A stretch of 64,000 nt of DNA from Mariniblastus sp. (GCA_022447555.1 JAKVBF010000013.1:156867-220866), one strand, 5' to 3'; shown: positions 1-9,837, counted from the first letter of the stretch. The notes: generated from the letters alone by a model not told the origin. Numbers and translations: made by a program.

Positions 1-2650
1 CGATCCCGGTACCAAAAAAATACTGCCACATACGATTAACTTGAACACGAGCTGTTAAAGGATGGTCGTCGGAAACCAACCATTGGGCGAATCCCAGCCG
101 ATTGGCCGGAGCCCCCTCGGGCATCGGTAGCAAGAACTCGGGCGTGGCAAACGTAACCGATTCAGTTGGCTGTAAATATTGACCTCGGTTAAGGATGCTG
201 GTCTTTCGCGGCTTGGCATCACTCATCACCATCACCTTGGGAACCTGATCAACACGATAAGCTGCCAGCTGAGCTTGCAGTGTGTCGAGGACTTTGAGTT
301 GGGGAATTTTAGCTTTTAAGTTGGGGCGAACTTTGCTATCAAAGTACGCCCGGTAACCTTTTTCCAACTCGGCACTCTCCTCTTCACTTCGCGCGTGGGC
401 AGATTTGGCCAGTGTGGCTCGTGCAGATTCACTTAACGATTGACGAAACGGTTCATACGACTGAAGACCGACTGAGTTTTGAAAATCCGAATTGAAATCA
501 ACCAATTTCTTTCGTGTTGCCATCAGCTCTGCTGTTAATTTTTGATGGCCCGGATCATGTTGATTCAAAAAGTAATCCAGAAGTAATATTTCCTGGGCTT
601 CGGTGCGCTGCTCCGATTCCAAAGCCAGGATCGCCGCAACCGGATCTGTTTTGGCCAAAGACACCTCATCGTCGGCCAACGCACGATTATAAATTCGGAT
701 GTCATCAATGTCCCCGTTCCAGGAATACTGCATCGGTGTTCGGCCACCGATTCGAAACGGTGCTTTCGTCTCGATAGTCTCGGTTAAATTGTCCGACTCA
801 ACATAGCCTTCGGACAACTTGCCATCGATGTAAATATTGATCCCACTCGCTTTTTGGCGACCGTCATACGAAATCACGACATGTTGCCACTGGTTGGGAA
901 CCAGTTGATCTTTCGAGATCACCTTTATTGCACTATCTGGCCACTGATGAATGAGGTGTGTACCGATCCCTCCTTGAACCCAAACATCAATACCACGATA
1001 TCCTTGAGCGACATCCATTCGAGAAACCACGGCACCTACCGCTTTTCCATCGCTCTTTATCCATAAAGCCAAGGTGAAGGGCCGGTCATATTCCAATTCC
1101 AATGCAGCATTTGCAGCGTCAAAATGTGTCTTACCATCCAGCTTAAGCCCCATACTTCCAAGCCGGTCGCCGGTTTCTAATTTGCCTGCCACCAACGAAG
1201 CATCAAGGCCAGCGACGGTATCATCTAACGTATTACCTTTTATTTCGTCCAATGGAAACCTGTGTATCATCCCTTTTAGTTCCACCGGTTTCGCTCTACT
1301 GGCCAAACCAGCCCGGGATGATTGTTGCCATGCTTTGTATTGCGGCACGCAAGATTTTCGATAATCGGCGATCGATTTCGACAATTGAATGAAACGTTCA
1401 TCGGCGGCTCTCCATTCTGCATAGGCCCGGTCCGCCTCGGCATTGGCCACCTTGCGTGCCTCTGCCAGCTTTGATTCAAAGTCAGCAATCGTGACTCGAT
1501 TTTGTTCCGTAGGCGCTTCGACAAAAGGGGCCGCGACCCGAACCCGACTCGACTGATACTGAGGAGTTCCTGTCTCTGGCACACGGTTAAACGCATCCAT
1601 CAAGCTGTAGTAATCCCGCTGCGTGATTGGATCGTATTTATGATCATGGCATTGGGCACAAGCCATCGTCAGTCCAAGCCACGTGGTTGACGTTGTATCG
1701 ATCCGATCGAACATGTTGACAAACCGCTGCTCTTCCGCAATGGCACCCCCCTCTCCATTGAGCATATGATTTCGATTGAAGCCACTAGCAATTTTTTGAT
1801 CTATCGTCGCATCAGGCAATAAGTCACCCGCCAGTTGCCATGTGGTGAATTGATCAAATGGCAAATCATCATTCAAAGCGCGAACCACCCAATCTCGCCA
1901 AGCCCACTGAAACGTGTCGCCATCTTGTTGGAAGCCATTGCTGTCGGAGTAACGAGCCGCATCGAGCCAGGGCAGGGCAAGCCGTTCTCCATAATGAGGA
2001 CTGGCCAGTAAGCGATCGACTAAACGCTCATAAGCCTGAGGTTCGGAGTCCGTTAAAAACTGATGAATCTGTTGAGGCGTCGGTGGGATTCCCGTCAAAT
2101 CGATTGACAAGCGCCGAATCAGTTTATTGCGATCTGCCTCGGCCGATGGATCTAGGCCGGCCTTTTCTAGTTGAGACAAAACAAACGAATCAATCGGATT
2201 GCGAACCCAATCCGATCGCTCGACCACTGGTTGACTGGGACGTTTGGGGGTAACAAAGGCCCAATGCTGTTGGTACTCTCCACCTTGCTCAATCCATCGC
2301 TTCAACGTTTCCCTCTCGGCATCGGTGAGACTCCGATTGGAGTCCGTTGGTGGCATGGTGAGATCCACATTCTTGGAATAGATTCGATGAATCAACGTAC
2401 TATGATCTGGATCGCCAGGGACTAGCGTCCCACTCTCCAGAACTGATTCTTCGTGATCAAGCCGCAAATTCGCTTGTCGCTGATTCTCGTCTTGGCCATG
2501 ACAAAACAGGCAGTTCTCCGACAGGATCGGTCGAATATCACGGTTGAAATCGATCCTGTCATCTGCCAGCACAGAACTGCAGACAGACAAGGACCAAGCA
2601 ACTCCACAAGCTGCTAAGCTCTTCACAAGATTTTCCCTGATCCTAAACAT
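1..2650 (-). CDS. Planctomycete cytochrome c / DUF1549-LamG-DUF1553 protein (3' end cut by window)
   Basis: Large secreted protein of the PSCyt1-PSCyt2-PSD1 architecture that is greatly expanded in planctomycetes and usually linked, without proven function, to breakdown of complex polysaccharides. The frame is open from an ATG at 2650 to the window edge, giving 883 residues; the family usually runs to 1000 or more, so the C-terminus lies outside. A signal peptide covers about residues 1-29. One haem motif, CLFCH, sits at residues 47-51, with a downstream TMPP that could supply the axial Met. DUF1549 follows at about 150-345, a LamG/concanavalin-like insert at about 460-655, and the start of DUF1553 from about 815. 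No partner is visible because the downstream side is outside the window; in this group a DUF1501 sulfatase-like gene often follows (family knowledge). Confidence 0.93.
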   Translation of the reverse strand, partial: MFRIRENLVKSLAACGVAWSLSVCSSVLADDRIDFNRDIRPILSENCLFCHGQDENQRQANLRLDHEESVLESGTLVPGDPDHSTLIHRIYSKNVDLTMPPTDSNRSLTDAERETLKRWIEQGGEYQQHWAFVTPKRPSQPVVERSDWVRNPIDSFVLSQLEKAGLDPSAEADRNKLIRRLSIDLTGIPPTPQQIHQFLTDSEPQAYERLVDRLLASPHYGERLALPWLDAARYSDSNGFQQDGDTFQWAWRDWVVRALNDDLPFDQFTTWQLAGDLLPDATIDQKIASGFNRNHMLNGEGGAIAEEQRFVNMFDRIDTTSTTWLGLTMACAQCHDHKYDPITQRDYYSLMDAFNRVPETGTPQYQSSRVRVAAPFVEAPTEQNRVTIADFESKLAEARKVANAEADRAYAEWRAADERFIQLSKSIADYRKSCVPQYKAWQQSSRAGLASRAKPVELKGMIHRFPLDEIKGNTLDDTVAGLDASLVAGKLETGDRLGSMGLKLDGKTHFDAANAALELEYDRPFTLALWIKSDGKAVGAVVSRMDVAQGYRGIDVWVQGGIGTHLIHQWPDSAIKVISKDQLVPNQWQHVVISYDGRQKASGINIYIDGKLSEGYVESDNLTETIETKAPFRIGGRTPMQYSWNGDIDDIRIYNRALADDEVSLAKTDPVAAILALESEQRTEAQEILLLDYFLNQHDPGHQKLTAELMATRKKLVDFNSDFQNSVGLQSYEPFRQSLSESARATLAKSAHARSEEESAELEKGYRAYFDSKVRPNLKAKIPQLKVLDTLQAQLAAYRVDQVPKVMVMSDAKPRKTSILNRGQYLQPTESVTFATPEFLLPMPEGAPANRLGFAQWLVSDDHPLTARVQVNRMWQYFFGTGI

Positions 2651-3003
2651 TTCGCATCATTAAAAACTGAAGATACCCACCCAGCATTATCATAATTAAT
2701 CTATCTCGGTTCTCGAAACCATCCTGCAAGTTAATTTCTAATCAAAACAAATCAGGCCAACACGTTAACAACTTAAAAAGACGAATCTGTAGGCATGTTA
2801 GACGAGATTACTGAAGGTTCACTAATTTTCGTCCAATTGACACCGCTGAAATACATGTAAAAACAGCAAGCTTTTTTCGAAAACTGTTTTTTGAGCCGGC
2901 TAACCTTCTGTCCGCACTCCAATAAACCGGTATGCTATGAACTTTGGCGATTAGATCCGCCATGCTAAAAAATCAATTTCCAAGAATCAAACCGAGGCCG
3001 TCG
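2651..3003. other. Divergent intergenic region
   Basis: About 350 bases between the outward-facing cytochrome gene and the SpoIIAA-like gene. It is AT-rich and must hold both promoters. I see no convincing operator, RNA gene or short coding frame. A frame upstream of position 3004 stays open to 2944 but lacks a ribosome site. Confidence 0.5.
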
Positions 3004-3366
3004 ATGATAGAACAATTAGAAAGTCAATCAGACAACGTTGTAGGATTCAAAATTTCAGGAAAACTGCACCACGACGACTACCAAACGATGGTTCCAGCAT
3101 TTGATGCGGTCATTGAGAAAGTCGGTAAAGTCAGGGTACTCTGTTGGTTTGACGATTTCCACGGGTGGGATATGCATGCCATGTGGGACGATACGGTATT
3201 GGCCACAACACACTGTGGCAAACTCGAACGAATTGCCATTGTGGGTGATGCGAGCTGGGAGAAGTGGATGGCCACTTTCTGCAAGCCGTTTCAACCGTCA
3301 TCCAAGATCAAACACTTCGGTTCGGAAGAAATCGACACCGCTTGGAGCTGGCTCGACGAAGAGTAA
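3004..3366 (+). CDS. SpoIIAA-like (STAS-fold) protein
   Basis: A 120-residue soluble protein matching the SpoIIAA-like family (PF11964 type), which adopts a fold related to STAS anti-sigma antagonists and lipid-binding proteins; its biochemical role is unknown. Support: an N-terminal GFKISGKLHHDDY segment, a central LCWFDDFHGWDMHAMWDD stretch, then ERIAIVGDASWEKWM and a C-terminal FGSEEIDTAWSWL, all typical of this family. I chose the ATG at 3004 because GAGG at 2994-2997 lies six bases upstream and the resulting length matches the family; an in-frame start at 2944 would add 20 residues with no ribosome site. It stands alone and converges on the FadL-like gene, with a strong inverted repeat between them. 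Confidence 0.82.
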   Translation: MIEQLESQSDNVVGFKISGKLHHDDYQTMVPAFDAVIEKVGKVRVLCWFDDFHGWDMHAMWDDTVLATTHCGKLERIAIVGDASWEKWMATFCKPFQPSSKIKHFGSEEIDTAWSWLDEE

Positions 3367-3385
3367 GCTCAACTCTCAACCGCAC

Positions 3386-3411
3386 GAGGAGAGTCCAAGG
3401 TGACTCTCCTC
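3386..3411. terminator. Bidirectional stem-loop between convergent genes
   Basis: A perfect 10-bp inverted repeat (GAGGAGAGTC / GACTCTCCTC) with a six-base loop lies exactly between the stops of two convergent genes. There is no long T-run on either side, so it may act as a weak bidirectional terminator or an mRNA 3'-end stabiliser. Confidence 0.55.
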
Positions 3412-3424
3412 TGTCTAGCGGTGA

Positions 3425-4684
3425 TCAATAGGCCACGTTTAAACCCACCGTCAATGATTGAGCCGAAACGCGTTGTGAAATCGTGGTTCCAGGCACCTCG
3501 AAATTGTTAGCCAACACAAGAGGTCCATCCGTTCCCCATTCTGGGAAGTAATTGTAGGCCATGCTCAAGCCCAGACATGAATTACACATCCAAGTTCCAC
3601 CAAAAGTGAAACCATGACGATAGCCTAGGTCGGATCCGAGGTTAAAAAAGGAACTCTCGTCTGGAATCAGTTTGCTGCAATAAGCATATCCGGCGGAACC
3701 GTAAAATCTTTGGGTCAACCTCGCTCTAGCACCCACATGGGCTGAAAAGACACTCTTCCAACCCAATCCACTGACTTTGCCATCTGCTTCAAACTGAGCG
3801 GGGTCGCCAAATCCCTCGGTATTGTTGTAATCAGTGAATCGCAAGTCACTGGTGATGAGCAAATTCGAATTGGGGCGAAAGCCAACACCACAGGTAGCCA
3901 TCATAGGTAAGTCGAAATTCACTTTGTCAACGGATTCCTGCCCTGGCTGCGCATCGATCTTGTACCTGAATGTCTCCATCCAGATCGGTGATTTCAAACT
4001 CGCACCAAAACTCCATCGACAATTGGGTGTGAAGTACATTCCAATTTGGGCACCTCCGCCAAAATGGTAGCGAGTCCCATCACCTGAATGGTATGCTCCA
4101 TTGCTAGGGGGCGCGAAAAAGTTCGTGTTGAGTGAAAGCCTGCCCATGGCCAACGTTGGCCCCAGTGCGATAGCCAATCGGTCGGTCACTTGAATCGAGA
4201 AAACCATCGGGATCTGGTAGAAGACCGCTTCACCCCGGACTCGGCCCAAAGATCCAAGCAATGGGTTGGTCGGATCCGCTGGAAAATTGGAGGAGTAACC
4301 GGCGACGCCAAACATACCGACGCCCAACTTGACGTTCGGATTTTGAAGTTGATAAACCCAAGCTGCCGTTGGCACGGGTGATACCCCATTTTCAGCCGAC
4401 ATCGAATAAGTTCCCACGCCGGAAAGAGTCGAGTCGATCTGGTAATCGCTATACACGCCCTCAAAACCAATTCCCACTTCATTGTTTAACCCACTGATCG
4501 TAGCGGGATTCCAAGCCATTGAACCGATCGACTCAACGGCTGCTCCGGCAGTGGCCCCTCCCATCGAACGATTGACGGCACCCGTTGCAGGTAGGAAAAC
4601 GCCTTGGCCCGTCGCGATCGAACCCAACAGAAAAATGACCGAAAGTGAAAACAGCGAACGAAACAGGTAAACAAAAATGCTCAT
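3425..4684 (-). CDS. FadL/OmpP1/TodX-family outer-membrane channel
   Basis: A 419-residue predicted outer-membrane beta-barrel of the FadL/TodX transport family, which takes up hydrophobic molecules such as fatty acids or aromatics. Seen in the sequence: a signal peptide over about residues 1-26; the N-terminal plug-like GAVNRSMGGATAGAA and SMAWNPATISGL segments that correspond to the family's conserved N-terminus; repeated amphipathic strands rich in Gly, Tyr and Phe; and a C-terminal NVAY with a terminal aromatic, as expected for Bam-inserted barrels. The length fits the family (400-450). It is monocistronic, convergent with the SpoIIAA-like gene. The substrate cannot be read from the sequence. 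Confidence 0.85.
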   Translation of the reverse strand: MSIFVYLFRSLFSLSVIFLLGSIATGQGVFLPATGAVNRSMGGATAGAAVESIGSMAWNPATISGLNNEVGIGFEGVYSDYQIDSTLSGVGTYSMSAENGVSPVPTAAWVYQLQNPNVKLGVGMFGVAGYSSNFPADPTNPLLGSLGRVRGEAVFYQIPMVFSIQVTDRLAIALGPTLAMGRLSLNTNFFAPPSNGAYHSGDGTRYHFGGGAQIGMYFTPNCRWSFGASLKSPIWMETFRYKIDAQPGQESVDKVNFDLPMMATCGVGFRPNSNLLITSDLRFTDYNNTEGFGDPAQFEADGKVSGLGWKSVFSAHVGARARLTQRFYGSAGYAYCSKLIPDESSFFNLGSDLGYRHGFTFGGTWMCNSCLGLSMAYNYFPEWGTDGPLVLANNFEVPGTTISQRVSAQSLTVGLNVAY

Positions 4685-4882
4685 ATGCCCAACCTACAAA
4701 CGGATTCTCTAACCAGTGGAAGAACCCGCCTCATCGGGCAGGGACTACCTCTCATCGCTAAACTCGTCAAAAGCTGAGGGATAATTCAGTCATTCTGAAC
4801 AGAGTTTTTATTACGACTGAAGAAGCGTTCCTTTATGCGTTGACTTTAACGATTAGCAAATCCGGGAAATCCAATAGTGGTG

Positions 4883-4937
4883 GCCCACACCACGAAGAGA
4901 CATGTTGATGCTAGCTGGCATCATCGTGTGGGGTGTC
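4883..4937 (-). terminator. Imperfect stem-loop downstream of the sulfatase gene
   Basis: An inner GATGC/GCATC stem (4907-4911 with 4918-4922) lies inside a longer imperfect pairing of CCACACCACGA with TCGTGTGGGG. It begins just past the sulfatase stop in its reading direction. It has no T-run, so the terminator reading is tentative. Confidence 0.3.
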
Positions 4938-4951
4938 ATTGAGTGTACAGA

Positions 4952-6499
4952 TTATTTCGCTCGGCGTTTGGGGGTTGGGTAGGTCTCCAAGATCGTTCGT
5001 AATTGTCCGACCACCTCGGGCTTGCTGGCTGCCAAATTCCTTTGCTCCAGCGGATCGATCTCATAATCATACAACTCCCACTCGGCCGTCGCTGCCGAAC
5101 CACCAATACGATTCCATTCTACTAATCGATACCGATCCGTTCGGATTGCTCGGCCCATTTTTCGTCGGGGATAGCAGTGGAACGCATGATCGCGCACACG
5201 TGTCTCAGGATTTTTTAAGACGGGAACCAAACTGACACCATCGATCGCTTGAGGGCCCTCCGGTTTTGGTAATCCCGCCAATTCGGCGAGCGTCGGATAA
5301 ACATCGACACTGGTGGCCAGCTGGCGTGTCGAAGTGTTCGGACGGGTCACGCCTGGAGCGACTACTAAAAGGGGAATTCGATTGGCCTGTTCATAGTTCG
5401 TATGCTTTGTCCAGATTCCCAAATCACCCAAATGAAAACCATGATCGCCCCACAACACGATGATCGTATCATCCGCCATTCCCAAATCATCCACCGCTCG
5501 AATCAATTTCCCAATTTGGGCATCGACGTAGCTGACGCTCGCATAATAACCATGAATCAGCTTTCGCTTTAGCGCTTCATCCATCGGTTTATCTATCGGC
5601 ACCGGTTTGTAATTGTTGATTTCGCCACCCCGTTTACCAGCTACCTCAGGTGCGTCTGATGGCAATTCCTCAAACGACGGCATCGGTAAGTTCTGCGGAT
5701 TGTGCATCGCCCAATATTTGGCCGGGACGCTGAACGGTAAATGAGGCCTCGCAAATCCCACCACCATAAAGAAGGGAGTCTGCTTTGCTCGACGTCGCTC
5801 TGCAGCCCGTTCCAATCGCCGTATCGCCTCGGCAGCAACCCGTCCATCGGCATACTCATCATCCTCTGCTTCGGGTCTCTCAAAAGCGGCTCCTCGGGGC
5901 AATGAGCGGATTTCGTTGAGCCGCTGATTAGTGAAATAAGCCTCCTCTCGGGTGAGTTGACCACCATCAGTACTCAATGGATCAAGGTATTCAATCACTT
6001 TATCATCAAAGTGGGGGACGCTGAATGATTCTGGATCTCCTAGGTTCCCGTGTCCAATATGAAAGACCTTGCCAAGGGACTCTGTACGATAACCGTTGTC
6101 TGCAAAATACTGGGGCAAGGTTTTAGCAGTGGGGATCGTTTTGCGTAAATGATTGCCAAGACCGTACAAACCTGTGGAGGTCGCATGAGAGCCAAGCATG
6201 AGCGTAAAACGCGACGGCGCGCAGACGGCCTGATTGCAGTACGCCAAATCGAATCGCATCCCACGACCCGCCAGTTCATCAAGGTGGGGTGTTCTTGAAA
6301 ATTGATCTTCGTAGCAACCCAAGGCTGGCTTCAGATCGTCGACCAAAATCATCAGCACGTTCGGCTTCGGTGAAACTGTCGTCCTTTGAGCTATCTTACC
6401 GGTAAACCCACCGTGGATTTCCGCTGTCGCAGCCGTCGCTGTCGATACGACGCCCACTGCGCCGATTAACAAGCAGCGTATAAAGTATCTTAAATTCAT
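4952..6499 (-). CDS. Secreted sulfatase, iduronate-2-sulfatase type
   Basis: A 515-residue formylglycine-dependent sulfatase of the alkaline-phosphatase superfamily. A signal peptide spans about residues 1-26. The metal-binding DD pair is at 54-55 (LVDDLKPALG). The catalytic motif CAPSR begins at Cys93, the residue that a formylglycine-generating enzyme would oxidise. Further family features are ATSTGLYG, GKVFHIGH, the GFARPHLPF segment and WGDHGFHLGD, the pattern of iduronate-2-sulfatases and their planctomycete relatives. The length is normal. An ATG at 6499 with AGGAGA about ten bases upstream is used. It probably desulfates marine polysaccharides in the periplasm or outside the cell; the sugar substrate is not predictable. 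No sulfatase-maturing enzyme is nearby. Confidence 0.93.
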   Translation of the reverse strand: MNLRYFIRCLLIGAVGVVSTATAATAEIHGGFTGKIAQRTTVSPKPNVLMILVDDLKPALGCYEDQFSRTPHLDELAGRGMRFDLAYCNQAVCAPSRFTLMLGSHATSTGLYGLGNHLRKTIPTAKTLPQYFADNGYRTESLGKVFHIGHGNLGDPESFSVPHFDDKVIEYLDPLSTDGGQLTREEAYFTNQRLNEIRSLPRGAAFERPEAEDDEYADGRVAAEAIRRLERAAERRRAKQTPFFMVVGFARPHLPFSVPAKYWAMHNPQNLPMPSFEELPSDAPEVAGKRGGEINNYKPVPIDKPMDEALKRKLIHGYYASVSYVDAQIGKLIRAVDDLGMADDTIIVLWGDHGFHLGDLGIWTKHTNYEQANRIPLLVVAPGVTRPNTSTRQLATSVDVYPTLAELAGLPKPEGPQAIDGVSLVPVLKNPETRVRDHAFHCYPRRKMGRAIRTDRYRLVEWNRIGGSAATAEWELYDYEIDPLEQRNLAASKPEVVGQLRTILETYPTPKRRAK

Positions 6500-6856
6500 G
6501 TCAGCGGGCTCTCCTCACTAAAGACGATTGAAGTTGCAAAACGAGGGAACTAGAAAACGGGTTCACCACCGGATCAAGTATAACCGGTCGGCCACGCGAC
6601 GAGTAATCACTGACGGGGCAAAGTCGTCAGGAAGCCGCGTGCACCCGCGCGCCCTTCCAAACCACTGCAGCAGCAATCGGGTGCTCTAATCAGAAAGCTC
6701 TAAATTCCTCTGGATTCTGGCCCCTTCAAACGCAACGACAGGAATCGCGGCGCTCGTGGCAATCGCTATATTTCCGGGTAGAATGCTGTCTGACGATCAA
6801 GCAGGTTAAGTGACGAACGTTGCAACCCACCCATATTTCACCGCGTAGGAAACGAC
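6500..6856. other. Divergent intergenic region
   Basis: Between the sulfatase and the DUF502 gene, which point away from each other, so both promoters lie here. I see no RNA gene, repeat or credible short gene. Confidence 0.5.
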
Positions 6857-7477
6857 GTGCACTCTTCAAAAACTAAAATTGGCTTTTTAAAAACCACCGG
6901 TATTGGTGGGGTCCTGTTCCTATTGCCTTTGATCGTCTTGGGAGCTCTGGTGGGTCAAATCATCCCGATTGTCTTGACGATCGCTAAATTGTTGGGAGAT
7001 ATCATTCCGGTCCCCATCCAGACACCGACGGGGATCAGCCTTTTGATTGGTGCTGCAATACTTGTTCTCATGTTCATTTGTTTCGCAGCCGGCATCATCG
7101 CGCGTAGATCTTTTGGACGACGAATTTCGGCAACCTTTGAAAAAAATCTGACCATGCTGTTCCCTCGTTACGCGATTTTTAAAGATCAAATCGCCGGCAC
7201 TTTAGGTGGCGACAAGGATCACCCCACCATGACGCCCGTGATGGTGCGAATGGTCGATTCGTTTCAAGTCGCATTCGAAGTTGATCGATCAGAAAAAGGG
7301 TTTGTCACCATTTTCTTCCCTGGCTCACCCGACCCTTGGACAGGCAAACTTGCAATGGTCGAATCCCAACAGGTCCAACCCTTGGATTTAAAATTTGTCG
7401 ACGCCGTCTCTGTCTTTGAAACACTTGGTCGCGATTCGATATCCCAATACGAAACTCATTTATTTAGTCGAGACTAA
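6857..7477 (+). CDS. DUF502 family membrane protein
   Basis: A 206-residue integral membrane protein of the DUF502 family (PF04367), widespread in Gram-negative bacteria and plants but without an assigned biochemical function. Two transmembrane helices are visible (about residues 16-40, GGVLFLLPLIVLGALVGQII, and 55-78), followed by a soluble C-terminal domain with the family's GFVTIFFPGSPDPWTGKL segment. The gene begins with GTG at 6857, preceded by AGGA at 6847-6850. It stands alone on the plus strand; downstream genes are on the other strand. Confidence 0.85.
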   Translation: MHSSKTKIGFLKTTGIGGVLFLLPLIVLGALVGQIIPIVLTIAKLLGDIIPVPIQTPTGISLLIGAAILVLMFICFAAGIIARRSFGRRISATFEKNLTMLFPRYAIFKDQIAGTLGGDKDHPTMTPVMVRMVDSFQVAFEVDRSEKGFVTIFFPGSPDPWTGKLAMVESQQVQPLDLKFVDAVSVFETLGRDSISQYETHLFSRD

Positions 7478-7550
7478 GCGTTCGGAACCGCCAGAGGATG
7501 TTGCTTCCCAGCGAAGGGGCCTACAACGCCCCCCACTGCATATTAGAAAC

Positions 7551-8153
7551 CTACAACTCTGTGATCGGGTAATCGAACTTTACAAAATCTTGTGCATAGA
7601 AATCGATTGCCATTTGCCACGTTTCGCGATCAAAATATTGCATGGTCGATACGGCTCGCTTACCTCGGTTCAAGTGTGGTAATGGCTGATCTGCGACACC
7701 TAAACGCTGCAGGACAATCTTAAAATCATCCGCCAGTCGTTCGAAGCGACCGATAAAGTCGGCTTGGTCAAGGCAATAAAATGGATGAGACTGAGGCATT
7801 GCATGATGCCTGATTTTCCGCTCCGTGCTAGACCGCCGACCGTCATACGGGATACTGTCGTCCAAAACGATTTCCATGAATCGTTGCAATGTAATCCCCT
7901 CGCACTCTTCACCCGGATGCTGCCAAACCGTATCGTCCATTCCCGAGGAGAACATTTTCCAAGCCGAAATTAAACGATCAAATGGGTTTCGAACGAAACC
8001 AAACTTGAATAACTCCAGCCATTCTTTGGGAATGTCACCCTGCACCGGGCCTTCATATTGGTTGTTAAAAAATCCTCGGCGGATCGAGGCGCCACCTGTT
8101 TTGGGAATATGCAGAAAGACACACCGAGGTTCAAGAATTAAAAACGACGCCAT
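7551..8153 (-). CDS. Sulfotransferase family 2 protein
   Basis: A 200-residue cytosolic or membrane-associated PAPS-dependent sulfotransferase of the sulfotransferase-2 family (carbohydrate type). The phosphosulfate-binding loop is FLHIPKTGGASIR near the N-terminus, and the 3'-phosphate-binding motif is FVRNPFDRLISAW at about residues 53-65. The segment GRFERLADDFKIVLQRLG is also typical. The length is near the short end of the family. The ATG at 8153 has GGGGAAG upstream, and only 13 bases separate it from the stop of the preceding peptidase gene, so the two are probably cotranscribed. It is notable that a sulfatase gene lies nearby: the organism may both make and cleave sulfate esters. The acceptor is unknown. 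Confidence 0.88.
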   Translation of the reverse strand: MASFLILEPRCVFLHIPKTGGASIRRGFFNNQYEGPVQGDIPKEWLELFKFGFVRNPFDRLISAWKMFSSGMDDTVWQHPGEECEGITLQRFMEIVLDDSIPYDGRRSSTERKIRHHAMPQSHPFYCLDQADFIGRFERLADDFKIVLQRLGVADQPLPHLNRGKRAVSTMQYFDRETWQMAIDFYAQDFVKFDYPITEL

Positions 8154-8166
8154 CGCTGCTTCCCCG

Positions 8167-9837
8167 TTATTCGCTTTCGCAATTCATGTAAAAATTCCGA
8201 TCGAGCTGAAACGAATCGATTCGTTCTGTCCAGACTAAGACCTGTGGCACCTCGGTGGGCTTAAGAGTCAGTGTCTGACCATTGACCTGCACACGTACCG
8301 GCACTGAAAACCCACCAACCACGTTTTCAAATTGATACGTTACTTGCTTACCATCCGTTTTATATTTGAGCGTTGGTATTTTGATCGATCGTAGATATTG
8401 ATCGAAATAGAGTTGCAGGTCCATTCCAGCCTGTTCACTGATATAGTCTTCGACCTGTTGGGTGCCGACCGTCTGGTGCCTGAATCGCTGATTCAGCCCC
8501 CGTAAGATTTCTCTCCATTTGGTGTCGTCGTGGATCACATGCCGCAAAGTGTGAAGCATGTTCCCGCCCTTGTAGTACATGTCACCCGAACCGGAATTAT
8601 TTACATCATAGACCCCAATAATGGGGGCGTTGTTACGAATCAGTTTTCGACAACCAATGACATAATCTTCGGCCTCTGGTTTAGAGAAATGGTATTCGAC
8701 AAACAGATTCTCAGAGTAGTTCGTAAAGCTTTCATGAATCCACATATCTGCGGCGTCCCGCATCGAGATATTATTGCCAAACCACTCGTGCCCAGACTCA
8801 TGAACGATGATGAAATCGAACTTCATTCCAACGCCTGTGCCGCTTAGATCTCGACCTCGGTATCCGTTTTGAAAGCCGTTTCCATAGGTCACAGAGCTTT
8901 GGTGCTCCATCCCCAAATATGGCACCACGACCAACTTGTAACTGTCTTCGTAAAAAGGGTATTTACCGAACCAATGCTCAAAGGCCTCAAGCGTTCGCGG
9001 GGCCTCCCGGAACTGCCGTTCGGCGTCGGCACGTTGGTGGTCCAGAACCCAGTAATCCACATCCAATTCGCCGTGTTCCCCGTGGTATTTCTCCGAAAAA
9101 TTGACGTAATTACCAATGTTCATATTAACGCCGTAATTGTTGATCGGATTCACCACACGCCAATGGAATGTTCGCGTACCGGCCTTTTGATCCTGAGTGG
9201 TTTTCTCCAATCGACCATTAGCAACAGCCGTTAATTTCTGCGGCACCGTGATCTTGATATCCATCCCTTGATCCGGCTCGTCGTAGCCATGGTCTTTGCA
9301 GGGCCACCAAATACTAGCCCCGATCCCCTGACAAGAAGTCGCGATAAAAGGATTTCCTTTTTCATCTTGCTGCCAGGTCAGTCCACCGCTCCAAGGCGGG
9401 TTCTCGCTTTCCACTGGCACCCCCTGATAGTCCACCCGAATAGAATGAATGGACCCCGGCTCCAAATCAGTGGGACATTCAACCCAGTAAACATTCCCTT
9501 CCCGCTCAAAGCTCAATTCCGGGTAGGAATCTCCCTTGGTCGACTCACTCTGATGGAAGATCTTGGTAATCTTTAAGGGTTCCTGTAGATCTATCTGCAT
9601 TCGCCCAGACCGCTCCACCACTTTAAATCGGATGATATTAGCCCCCCGAATCGACTTGGTCTCTGGGGAGACATTCACCGAGAGTGAGTAGTGCTGCAGA
9701 TCCCACCACCCCCTTTCTGGTGTGATCGAACCTCGCAATCGATCCTGTTTCGAAAAATTGTCTTGTTGAGCACCGGCGGTGGAAAAACCGAGGGCTAAAA
9801 AACAAATCAGACCAGCAAAAAATAAACGTCGTTTCAT
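8167..9837 (-). CDS. Secreted M1-family zinc aminopeptidase, short form
   Basis: A 556-residue gluzincin of peptidase family M1. A signal peptide covers about residues 1-23. The substrate-recognition motif is LGMEHQSSVTYGN, the GMEH variant in place of classical GAMEN. The zinc site HESGHEWFGNN lies at about 345-355, with the third ligand Glu 18 residues on in MWIHESFTNYSE. A Tyr in MYYKGGNML probably stabilises the transition state. The protein ends soon after the catalytic domain and lacks the large C-terminal helical domain of PepN/ERAP proteins, so its active site should be more open. It is followed after 13 bases by the sulfotransferase gene. It is probably periplasmic or exported. Confidence 0.92.
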   Translation of the reverse strand: MKRRLFFAGLICFLALGFSTAGAQQDNFSKQDRLRGSITPERGWWDLQHYSLSVNVSPETKSIRGANIIRFKVVERSGRMQIDLQEPLKITKIFHQSESTKGDSYPELSFEREGNVYWVECPTDLEPGSIHSIRVDYQGVPVESENPPWSGGLTWQQDEKGNPFIATSCQGIGASIWWPCKDHGYDEPDQGMDIKITVPQKLTAVANGRLEKTTQDQKAGTRTFHWRVVNPINNYGVNMNIGNYVNFSEKYHGEHGELDVDYWVLDHQRADAERQFREAPRTLEAFEHWFGKYPFYEDSYKLVVVPYLGMEHQSSVTYGNGFQNGYRGRDLSGTGVGMKFDFIIVHESGHEWFGNNISMRDAADMWIHESFTNYSENLFVEYHFSKPEAEDYVIGCRKLIRNNAPIIGVYDVNNSGSGDMYYKGGNMLHTLRHVIHDDTKWREILRGLNQRFRHQTVGTQQVEDYISEQAGMDLQLYFDQYLRSIKIPTLKYKTDGKQVTYQFENVVGGFSVPVRVQVNGQTLTLKPTEVPQVLVWTERIDSFQLDRNFYMNCESE

